DNA from: Blepharisma stoltei
Taxonomy: Eukaryota > Ciliophora > Heterotrichea > Heterotrichida > Blepharismidae
Reading direction: 5' to 3'
Assembly (NCBI GenBank): GCA_914767885.1
Contig: CAJZBQ010000010.1
Location: forward strand, 1 to 64,000
Length of the DNA: 64,000 nt
Position numbers and translations under genes: made by a program. Positions 1-10,200 of the stretch are shown in pieces; position 1 is the first letter of the stretch, and each line of letters begins with the position of its first letter. Under the pieces are notes generated by a model. That model made no database searches, was not told where the DNA came from, and worked only from the letters and a program-made list of their open reading frames with translations.

Positions 1-1181
1 TAACACCCTAACACCCTAACACCCTAACACCCTAACACCCTAACACCCTAACACCCTAACACCCTAACACCCTAACACCCTAACACCCTAACACCCTAAC
101 ACCCTAACACCCTAACACCCTAACACCCTAACACCCTAACACCCTAACACCCTAACACCCTAACACCCTAACACCCTAACACCCTAACACCCTAACACCC
201 TAACACCCTAACACCCTAACACCCTAACACCCTAACACCCTAACACCCTAACACCCTAACACCCTAACACCCTAACACCCTAACACCCTAACACCCTAAC
301 ACCCTAACACCCTAACACCCTAACACCCTAACACCCTAACACCCTAACACCCTAACACCCTAACACCCTAACACCCTAACACCCTAACACCCTAACACCC
401 TAACACCCTAACACCCTAACACCCTAACACCCTAACACCCTAACACCCTAACACCCTAACACCCTAACACCCTAACACCCTAACACCCTAACACCCTAAC
501 ACCCTAACACCCTAACACCCTAACACCCTAACACCCTAACACCCTAACACCCTAACACCCTAACACCTAACACCCTAACACCCTAACACCCTAACACCCT
601 AACACCCTAACACCCTAACACCCTAACACCCTAACACCCTAACACCCTAACACCCTAACACCCTAACACCCTAACACCCTAACACCCTAACACCCTAACA
701 CCCTAACACCCTAACACCCTAACACCCTAACACCCTAACACCCTAACACCCTAACACCCTAACACCCTAACACCCTAACACCCTAACACCCTAACACCCT
801 AACACCCTAACACCCTAACACCCTAACACCCTAACACCCTAACACCCTAACACCCTAACACCCTAACACCCTAACACCCTAACACCCTAACACCCTAACA
901 CCCTAACACCCTAACACCCTAACACCCTAACACCCTAACACCCTAACACCCTAACACCCTAACACCCTAACACCCTAACACCCTAACACCCTAACACCCT
1001 AACACCCTAACACCCTAACACCCTAACACCCTAACACCCCTAACACCCTAACACCCTAACACCCTAACACCCCTAACACCCTAACACCCTAACACCCTAA
1101 CACCACCCTAACACCCTAACACCCTAACACCCTAACACCCTAACACCCTAACACCCTAACACCCTAACACCCTAACACCCT
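1..1181. repeat. Telomere, (CCCTAACA)n array
   Basis: About 147 tandem copies of the octamer CCCTAACA read inward from the chromosome end (TGTTAGGG on the G-rich strand). The array is almost perfect to about 1035 except for one CCTAACA near 566. Its inner edge holds variants: CCCCTAACA near 1037 and 1071, and a CCACCCTAACA unit near 1104. The octamer is the one known from heterotrichs such as Stentor and Blepharisma. Degenerate units on the inner side fit old proximal repeats no longer renewed by telomerase (inference). The length is more than I would expect for a de novo macronuclear telomere, which fits a germline chromosome end. Confidence 0.97.
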
Positions 1182-2769
1182 GTCATAATTAACATGATCA
1201 CCTTAAATCATACATTTAATTATTACTCATCTTGAATTAATTCAATAGCTTCATTTGTCAAATTAATTTTGTTATCCAAAACTCTATCTAGCATCGGTGA
1301 TCCGAAAATTAAATGATAAAAATTCGAGCCAATAACATCCACCATAGTTTTCTCCATAATTTCAAGGGCACAAAGGATTTTCCTTAGAAGTTCCTCCAGG
1401 AAGAACGAAAAGGTAAACTTTCACAAGGAAATTAAATACCAGAATTGACGCAAAAAAGACTTAAGGAACTAAATTGGAGTTATGCCATGGTCGAAAAGGG
1501 GGCAGATATTCAGACACTAGAAGAGACAAAAGATGAAAGGCATGGACAAATGAGAACTTAGAATGGTAAAATGCGAAAAATTTTTGTGAAGGGTGATGTG
1601 AAAGAGAGATATTGTGAAAAAAGAAGGAAACTTTAAAACAAAAGTATATATGGTATAAGTGGACAGAAAGATAGTGTGACATATGATTCTTAAAGCATGC
1701 CTTTAAGTGCAGAGGAGTCATTATCTATAGAAACGTCCCACTATAACATAAGGAAATTGAAGAAATCTTTAAAACAACTTACAACACCAAATTGAAGACT
1801 TTTTTAGCAGGGATTGTAGGAGAGAAAAGCCTCTTATCAAGGACATATCTGGTGATTAAATTTTCAAGTTAAGAGGGACGATCTAAAACTTTTAAAAAAT
1901 GTCAAAAACATGATTTCATGTTATAAACAAACTAGTAAATAATCAATTTATAATTTCTAAGTAAATGCACTCATGATCTATTTGTCAATTGCAATTTAAA
2001 TCATTAATTAAATGAAATAAAAATTCTAATTCGATATTTCACAAACATAAATTATTGATTAACATGTCCCATCTTTAACTGATTTCACTTTTAAAATTTA
2101 ACGAAATTTATAAACATTTAAAACTAAATCTCTCAATTACAGTTATTGAAATCTCAAAATACCTGAAGAAGCTGTTTCAAAACGTTCAACAAAAATCATA
2201 TCAAAACATCACTAACTATGCTGTTATAATTTTTAAACATAAAACAACTGATATCGTGATTGCAAGAAATACTTGATAAAATAAAAACATATAAAAGATA
2301 AGATTTATTTTGATGTTCACACTCGCTTAGCGTTTAAAATGCTTTGTTAAAAATTTGTAAGAAGTAAATTGATAGAAATGAAATTTTGATTCGAAAGTTA
2401 TGTTGGCTATAAAATGATAGGATCAGATTTAACTTTTAGCCCTTTAGCTTTAATATTGAAATGCTGCTAAAAGATTTTGACCTCATAATTTGATTAGAGG
2501 ATGATTTATAAAGTGATATGCATGTGACTCAAAAAAAAATTAAAAGAGGCCAAAACTTTTCAAAGAGATGAAATATTTTAGAAGCTTATAAAACTAATTT
2601 TATATAAAATGAGAAAAATTATAACGCTTGGAAGCTAACTATCTGCTCCCTGTTTTAATAAAATTGGAGATTTTAAAAATAGGACAGGCATGACATCAAT
2701 AAAAATCTTAAATAATAAAAAAATATGTTTTATGGCCTCTTAAGGTAAGCAGTTTTGTCTTCCTTTTAA
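1182..2769. other. AT-rich subtelomeric stretch without a recognisable gene
   Basis: About 1.6 kb right after the telomere. Reading with TGA as Trp still gives frequent TAA/TAG in all frames, and no protein family is recognisable. No shared terminal motif of the element families found elsewhere was seen here. An 86-codon reverse frame at 1461-1721 has simple hydrophobic and aromatic composition and is probably chance. Confidence 0.6.
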
Positions 2770-3314
2770 GGAACCACACGATTGGACTCCATTAAATTTA
2801 TTAGCCTATTTTGCCATCTAAATTTAAGGTCAGATACCGACAGTTTGGGGCAAAGACTTACTTATAAGCTTGTTTAGGATTTTCCTTGAAATTTAATAGA
2901 TTTTATCAAAATATAAATAGAACAGGCAATTTCCTATTTTTTTTTTGATGGTTTAAGTTTAGCAGATGACTACGAATTAACTCTTAGCCGTCTCTCAATT
3001 CCATCAAACTCCTTGAATGATGAAAGTTTTGATAGATTTTATGATTTAAATAACTTGGCAAGGATTGATAACTAGCAAAATAAAGGAAAAGTATTTCTTG
3101 CCAGTTGCTGATAAAATAATAGCCTTTTACTTATAACTGTAACAGATTCCAGAATAAGAAAATCATTATTGATGGAAATCTTCTTAATTCTACCTTCAAA
3201 AACTCAGAAAATCTATACAACTATTTAGTTGCAAAATTAAATAGAATCAGACCTCCTGAAAAAAATTATATGCTTATAATTCTTAAATGATAATATATGA
3301 AGAATATAGTCTGG

Positions 3315-4055
3315 CTCCCCCCTCCATGAGTAAACAAAAAATTTTGATTGCTCGCGAAGGGGGTTAATTTGCTTTTAAAAAAATTTATATATAAATTTAT
3401 AAAAATTTGAAAAATATTAATTAGATTTTTAAAATTTATGTTTTAAAACGCAATTTGTTTAAAATTAAACAGAATTAGCTCGAGATTTCATTATACTAAT
3501 TATCACTTATATATCAATTTTGTTTTTCATAAAGATATTTTTCTATTAAAAAAATTTTTGTTCGGAGGGTGGATTTTTCTAATGGTTTTGCTCACTCATA
3601 AATAAAATTCCATGAGGGAGAGAAAATTAGCGAAGCTAATTTCTCTCGAACCGAATGCCATTTTATTTATGGGGTTAGGTTTTCACTCGAGAAACTTCTG
3701 GACAGCAATAGCGGTTTAACTTTGGGGATAACCAAAGGAACTGCTCCTCAGTCCTCTCAAGATTTCGGGCTTTTACCTCTCAGCACATCTCCAAGGGAAG
3801 ATGACCCTCAGGCGGAACACGCGCAGGAGCTGAGTCGAGACAAGGGCGACGGCAACGCGCCGGGTGAGACGTGCAGCAAGGCTGGTGAAGCAGGAGTTGA
3901 TAGAATGGCTTGGGCAGGGCTGACCTGTTCCAAGATGGCTCGCCTACGTCACTAGTTTTGCCATAGGTCCATTTTGGGCTGCGGCACTAGACACCTTAAA
4001 CACCAGATAATTAAGTTAAGTTAAGTTAAGGTTTTGCTCACTCACGAAGGGGGAG
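3315..4055. mobile_element. CTCCCC-type MITE carrying a nested retroposon
   Basis: The left end CTCCCCCCTCCATGAGTAAA and the right end GCTCACTCACGAAGGGGGAG are the inverted ends of the family seen about 13 times in this window. The interior (3375-3580) shares the family's AT-rich core, including the TTTAAAATTAAACAGAATTAGCTC-like motif region near 3455-3485. Flanking triplets are TGG on the left and TAG on the right, an imperfect match to the TNA duplication of other copies. A 446-bp retroposon-like segment sits in its right arm and duplicates GGTTTTGCTCACTCA. Confidence 0.75.
3599..4044 (+). mobile_element. SINE-like retroposon nested in the MITE
   Basis: Flanked by a perfect 15-bp direct repeat GGTTTTGCTCACTCA (3584-3598 and 4030-4044). 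Much more GC-rich than its surroundings. Its 3' end is a (TTAAG)n tail at about 4009-4029. Near the 5' end (3599-3675) is a hairpin whose arms contain the TAAATAAAAT / ATTTTATTTA inverted pair. Long duplication plus a simple-repeat tail is the signature of target-primed retroposition. No reverse transcriptase frame; the 77-codon frame inside it is not a gene. Confidence 0.7.
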
Positions 4056-4404
4056 TAGGGGAATGGAGATAATACAAATTCTAACAAAAAATTCATATGG
4101 TTTCTCTAAACAACTTCCTCAAAAAATATTTTACATTTTAGAAAGAAATCGAACTACTGAAAGCTTTGTTGACAAGACTCTACCAAACGTCTTAAATTGG
4201 GCAAGCTATCAAAGTAATAATCTACTTTCTTATTTGCAAATAATTATTGATGACGCTCGCTTTGAACTAGAAGAGAAGGAGACAGCAGAAAAACTAGCCA
4301 ACGCATTAAATGCTCTAATCGAAGTGTTCGGCTCTGAACCAGTCTTAAGAGAATTTTCAATATACTCAAAGGGTGTCGGAGTTTTTATTGATAAAATCTC
4401 TTAG

Positions 4405-5857
4405 TTAAATATTTTTGTTACAGTTTCCTCTAGTATTAGAAATTTATAAAAGTGGCTATGCAAACTTCATCAGCAGCAACGAAAAGTTTTTTTTTTATTT
4501 ATGGTAAATATTTTCAGTAATGCTCTTCTATCACTTATCAAGTATAATCATCCTGAGGAAAATGTTGTTATACACTCTACAACAGGTATGTAGAAGTATC
4601 TATGTTATCGTTTCATTTGAGTTTCCTCTTCTAAAATTTCTTCAAAAAGGCTAAATTTGATTTAGCAAGTATATTGTTATCCAAGTTTTTAAATTTTTTT
4701 GAACTGGTGCTCAATAGCAGTGCATTTCACAAAATTATAGTGTGTGATGCTTCTTTCGTTTTTGGATTTTTTGCTCCTATCTTGCAAATCCATCCAGCAT
4801 TATTTAAATAAAAACAGTGAAATTTTTTATCAAGTATAAAAATGCTATAAATAAAAAAGATAAAGCAATTTTATAACTTTTCTGAGTCGTTTTGTGTTTT
4901 ATTATAGCTCATCTGCTAAGAATAATGAGGCTCTGCGTTTTTAACGATAATTTCTAAGTTGAATAATAAATGGAAAATACAGAAAACAACTGAATTATTT
5001 GAAGGTTTTTATTTCCTTGTCCAAAATCAAAATATTCTTTGTCAATCTGTTTCTTACAAATAAGTGAATCAGAATTTTAAAGGTAAGGGCATTTTAACAT
5101 CTGAATAAAGTTTAGATTGAGTATTGCTTTGCTTTTGAGGATGCAAATTGTAAGTCAATATTTCATTTTGGCGATCTTTATAAATTTTAATAGCTTAGAA
5201 ATATATTGCTTTTGCACAGATCGTTATAAATCTTTTGTAGCGTCTTTTATTTATAATTTGGCTTTAAGTGCTGTTAAAACTAATCGTTTTTGTTTTAAAT
5301 GTTTATAAATTCCGTTAATTTTTATTAAGGAAATTTTTATGAAGTAAAATAAAGATTATAATCAAAATTAAAATTGCTTTATTTATTTTATTTTGAAATT
5401 ATATTAATCTTAGAGCTAAGCAGTATTTTAGAATTCTTGATTTTAAAATTACGAATTTTACCTTTCACACTTCAGTCAATTTTATAATAATATATGACCA
5501 GGATTAAATAAAGGTAAGAATTATAACAATAATTAGTATTTAATAAAATTCTAGCTTCTTGAGACATCAGCGGATATTGTGATCTAATTATTTTGATTAT
5601 GATTAAAAAATTTTACCCCTACACTTTCTTAATAATCTCTTCACAACTATTTGCATACCTTCTAGTCTTAAATAAATTTTAATTTTTTTTATCTCAATAT
5701 AAAATCTATCTAAGCTGCTTATTTTTTTATTAAATATTCGTATCACTTTTATACTTCCTAAAATTCACTCCTTTAAATCATAAATATCATAATTAAATAC
5801 TCACATTAGAATATCGCTTCATTTTACGCACCAAATTATCCTATTTTTTAAAGTATT
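4405..5857. other. AT-rich intergenic stretch
   Basis: Nothing convincing seen over 1.45 kb. A 30-codon frame starts at 4501 (MVNIFSNALLSLIKYNH...) and stops at a TAG near 4592; it could be the start of an interrupted gene, but I could not extend it. The last 150 bases before the kinase ATG at 5858 are extremely AT-rich and probably hold its promoter. Confidence 0.5.
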
Positions 5858-7122
5858 ATGGAGAGGTACAAAGTCATCAAAAACCTTGGCGATGGCACAT
5901 ATGGAAGTGTAAGCAAAGCTGTAATAAAAGACACTGGTGAAATAGTTGCTATTAAGAAGATGAAAAAGAAATTTTATAGCTGAGAGGAGTGTCTTGAGTT
6001 AAGAGAAATCAAAGTCCTCAGAAAAATTACACATCCAAACATAGTGAGACTTAAAGAAGTTATCCGCGCTAATGATGAACTTCATCTTGTGTTCGAATAC
6101 TGTGAGAAAAACATATAGAAAATTTTCCTTGAATTGCCTATTGAGAATTTAAAGATAGTTTTAAATGGAAAAATTATACAAAAAAGGTAAATACAGATGA
6201 TGAATGAACTTTCTTCACCAATGACAGAATTACAGATAAAGGATCTTATTTTACAAGTACTCAATGGATTATCTGAGCTACATAGGAAAGGATTTTTTCA
6301 TAGAGATATGAAGCCTGATAATATTTTGGTGAATGAAGGCACATATAAAATCGCTGATTTTGGGCTGGCAAGAGAAATCAGATCTCAGCCTCCATATACA
6401 GATTATGTAGCTACTCGCTGATATAGAGCTCCAGAAATTTTGCTTCACAGCAGAAGATATAAAGTTTTTCCTTAATATGCCCATTAGAAATTCCAAATAA
6501 ATTGTCTATAAAAAATCTAAAGACAACTTTATATAATTATCAAGTTGATTTATTTGCTGTTGGCTGCATAATGGCAGAGCTTTATCTTATGAGACCTCTA
6601 TTTCCCGGTGCAAATGAAGCTGACCAGCTTAACCGCATATGCTCTGTCCTAGGTACTCCTACTGACTGAGGCGAAGGCCAGAGACTTGCTGTATTAATGA
6701 ATTACAGTTTTCCTCAATACGTAAAAATTCCTTTGCAAAATATTATTCCTAACGCCTCTCCAGATGCAATTAATTTTATTGAATCTTTATTACTGTGAGA
6801 CTCATCTTTAAGATCAAATGCAGAGCAGTGTTTACAGCATCCGTTTTTTGGAATAATTAAAAGTCCACCATCACCTACTATGAGAATGGACAGTTTAAGC
6901 CCAGTGAGGCCTGCGAAGCTTGCAAATAATGAAAGTCCTGTTAATGAAAGATCATTTATAAGATTGGAAAGTATGAGCCAGAACAATGATAGCAGAATAT
7001 CTCCACTGTCATTTGGCAGAGGAAAAACAAATGGAGAGAACTTAAGGCAGGTTGGGGCGAATTTAATTTCTAGGCCTATTGGGAACATCGGGAATATTGG
7101 GATGGGAAGACATAGATTTTAA
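5858..7122 (+). CDS. RCK-family (MAK/ICK-like) protein kinase, two IESs
   Basis: Removing two IESs (6114-6191 and 6458-6531) gives a 370-residue protein. The N-lobe starts [20 protein letters not shown] with the VAIKK lysine. Next come HRDMKPDN in the catalytic loop, DFG ([10 protein letters not shown]), the activation-loop motif TDY and then [12 protein letters not shown], whose Trp is encoded by TGA. Domain IX reads [22 protein letters not shown]. The TDY motif and [11 protein letters not shown] are typical of the RCK family (MAK, ICK, LF4), which limits cilium length; that role here is inference. A short Ser/Asn-rich tail ends [16 protein letters not shown]. Without IES removal the frame meets TAG at the first junction. 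The start ATG is the first in frame and begins the kinase fold immediately. Confidence 0.9.
6114..6191 (+). other. Short TA-bounded IES, 78 bp, in the kinase gene
   Basis: Excision between TA at 6114 and TA at 6192 restores [21 protein letters not shown] in one frame and removes an in-frame TAG and TAA. Its interior TTTTCCTTGAATTGCCTATT and its end AAAGGTAAA match the IESs at 6458 and 25582. Confidence 0.85.
6458..6531 (+). other. Short TA-bounded IES, 74 bp, in the kinase gene
   Basis: Excision between TA at 6458 and TA at 6532 restores [18 protein letters not shown], exactly at kinase subdomain VIII-IX. The interior TTTTTCCTTAATATGCCCAT is homologous to the IES at 6114. Confidence 0.88.
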
Positions 7123-7201
7123 TTTGATGAAAAATATATTGTAATTAGCATTATTTTATATAAATTTATTTAGTCAAATTCATCGAATTAATGATTTTTT
7201 A

Positions 7202-10200
7202 TTAAGACTCTTGAACCAAAGGACTGTATTGTCTATTTCTCGTAAGGACCCCCCCCTCATTTGTCCAATTTTCTAGTCTTTTATCATTTGCCCATTTTTC
7301 TAGTTTTTTTTATAGGAAAAAAAAATTTTTTTTTAGGACCTCATTTGTCCAATTTTCTAGTCAAAATTTTTGATAGAGAAAAAAAAATTTTCAGGACCTC
7401 AATTCTCTCATTTTCTAGTTTTTTTAAAGTAAAAAACTAGAATTTATGGCATTCGAAAAAATGCAAGAAAGACTAGAAAATTGGACAAATCATTTTTTAC
7501 TAGATTTTGGGACAAATGAGGTCCTGAAAAAAAAATTCTTATAAAAAAAAGACTAGAAAATTCGACAAATGAGGGGGGGGTCCTTAGATAACGCAGAAAC
7601 CTCAATGCTTCCTGATGAAACTGATGCCACATTTCTCACATCTGTCATCTCATACTGCAGCTCTTGCTTGACCTTCTTGAATTTTCTATAAAAGTAAATA
7701 GCTGTAAACACAGACCCTAGCAGTATCAATGCAGCTCCCCAGAAAATTATTTGTCCAATCCCATGATTCCTTCTCCTAGTCAACACGATTTGTGTAGGAT
7801 CATACACCACCATCCCCAGCATCATATTTTTAGCTCCTTGTGCCACTGCAATCACATTAATAAATCCAATATTACTAGGCAGCTCCACTTCAAGCTCATT
7901 AGCCTCACTTCCATACAAAGACCCTACATATTTAGCTCTTCCTGCATTAGCAGCAGCATGCATCCCACAAGCTGTCATCATTTGTACGTCCTCATCATCT
8001 GTAAATATTACATGATACTCTACAGTTTTTGGTGTCTCATATGGTCTGCCGCCTTCATATTCAATAGGACTCCATATGACTTTTATTTTTCGGCCATCTT
8101 TTCTTTCCCATTTCAAAAGTCCATCATGCCCTGGGGCTAGATTTTTAGGTGCTTGGTCTCCTGCTTTGGTGAAAACGGTTGTCATTTGATAAGTTGCGTT
8201 TTTAAGGCTTTCTACGAGCGAAACTGTGATGTAATAAGTCCCGAGTGCGTTATTGATGCTTCCTTGAATCCTGCCGTCAGTGAGGCTTCCTACAAATACA
8301 TCAGGGACTTCTTGGCTTATTAAGGTCCAGTTAGAAGAAATTTCAAGCTTGAGTTTTCCTTCACATGGGATTACATATATGTCTTAGTCTTTTTAATATT
8401 ATTGCGGATAGGGCTTCGCTCTAATGCTAACGCAATCTCCAAGGATCCTTGTCATCCTGGGGAAACTCTCTATGTGCTCTGCTCCAGTAAGTCGCCAGCA
8501 AGTCTCGATACCCTACCTTTTTAGCTCCTCTAGTTACTGATGCCGGCACAGCTAGAGTCAGGGTTCCTTTGAGCTCCTCCTATCAACTGGAGTGATATAC
8601 GGTGAGAGCGGCAGACTATTGTTCTTCAGCTCTGATTAGAGCTCTTGAGTAGTAGCTTGATTCAACTAGAGTTTGCTCTGGTGCTGAAATGTCTTCCTTC
8701 AATAGCTATAAAAGAAAGAATAATCCCGAGCCCAGAGGTCTACTGCTGGTTCCTGGAAGGAGAATGATCTATGTCTCTAAGGATGCTGCAGATCGTCTCC
8801 AATTCTAATCACAGGAGCTAAGCAAAAACTTGCTGGGTACACACAATCCAATATGGATTCTGGACTAATTCCTCGCCAATTTAACTTAGCCATGAGGTCG
8901 AGGAGATTGCATCAATAGATCGGGTACGCTTAGTTGCCATTTTTATGTATATGATCACATAAACGTCAAGTTTCCCTTTTTCGTTGACAGTAAGCTCAAA
9001 TCTCTTCCTTGTGATAGGACTTGATAAATAGTCGTATCTGTCTGTTCCTACTTTTAATGTGACCATTTCCATGCTAGATGAGCAAAATAGGCCATATTCT
9101 TATTAGCTTACTAACTTTATATTTAATGAGCCGTTTTCTTTCTTAAAACGGTCGCCTTCCCTGTTAACTTCAACTTTGATATCACAGACTTTTCTTCCCT
9201 GACCCTTTTATATCATGCTTCTAATAAATCATATATGATGAAGCTCTGACTGGTGAGAAGGCTTCATAGGACGCGTTACTTCATTCTTGACTAGACTCTG
9301 CCCGCGTTCTGTGTTAGGGTTTTCTCTCTTCATGAGTGCCAAGCAATGAAATCCTATATCGTTTAATTTTCAAGTACAAGACGATTTAGCCACTATAATG
9401 ATAAATATGAAGAGATAAAAAGCTTTTGGAAAAAATTATTCTAACTATAGCCATTTTATTATTAATAAGCAAAATAGGTCAAATTGGCCAAAATCGGAGC
9501 CTGAATGATCCCCATTGTCGCTTCCAAAAACAGCCAGATTGAGGCTTCCAAAGCCAGTCTCATTGAAAGCCATTTGTAATTCTCCATACAAAGGATCGTA
9601 CTGCTCCATCTCAAATTTATATTTCGAATTGAATTGGTTAGGGAAATCTTTACGCTGCCCTGAAGGCTGGAAATCTGCATAAACTCTTGGCCAAAAGTCA
9701 GCACTTAAAGGAGTCAATGTACAGAAAACTGGCCCATGGAAATAAAGATGGTTTCCGAACTGGAAATACACCTTTTGGCTTCTGCTATATTCGAGTCCAT
9801 ATGTGATTGGCCAGCCATCTACCAGAGTTGCATATGTGTTCCTTGTATGAACGGTCACAGAATAAGTGGATTCTAAAGCGCAGCTGATTCCAATATAATA
9901 AGTCCCTACGATGAAATTAGGGTCACTTGTTTTGATTCCGATAAAGTCAATTTTTTGGCTAGAAAACGCAAACCATAGAGAGTTTTCGTAATTAACAGTC
10001 TTATTAGTAGACACATAAGCATCAATATCGCCACTGAAGGAGGTGAACAAAATATCAAAGTCTGTTCTCTCATTGATTTCAAAGGAATAAAACTGCCACC
10101 TTTGAGGTACGATGTTAGACCTGAAAGGAATCCCGTTCTGCAAAACAGTGATAGTTTGGTTATTGTTCGCTGTTATACTATAGGTGCAGTTCGAGTCTGT

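Larger units (their letters stand above)
2770..4404 (+). pseudogene. Decayed or heavily interrupted reading frame, unknown product
   Basis: Coding-like stretches lie in order on the plus strand: about 2770-2875, 2941-3072, 3132-3290 and 4063-4404. Removing a TA-bounded 59-bp segment (3073-3131) joins the second and third in frame (...ARIDN + YNCNRFQNKK..., then ...LVAKLNRIRPPEKNY...). In-frame TAG and TAA codons remain near 2876, 2914 and 3291. A MITE with a nested retroposon (3315-4055) separates the last 113-codon piece, which is helical and acidic (FELEEKETAEKLANALNALI) and begins at 4063. I could not find a join across that element that keeps one clean frame. It may be a degenerate subtelomeric copy of a gene, or a gene with further small IESs that I missed. 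Family not recognised. Confidence 0.35.

Noticed and set aside
1-1181. CRISPR-like or satellite array
   Set aside because: Uniform 8-bp units without spacers at the sequence end: a telomere.
3073-3290. 14-nt introns (GTATTTCTTGCCAG, GTAACAGATTCCAG)
   Set aside because: The length does not match the 15-16 nt class and removal does not give a better frame than the 59-bp IES.
3722-3955. 77-codon plus-strand frame
   Set aside because: Lies wholly within the retroposon with a 15-bp duplication; GC-rich chance frame.
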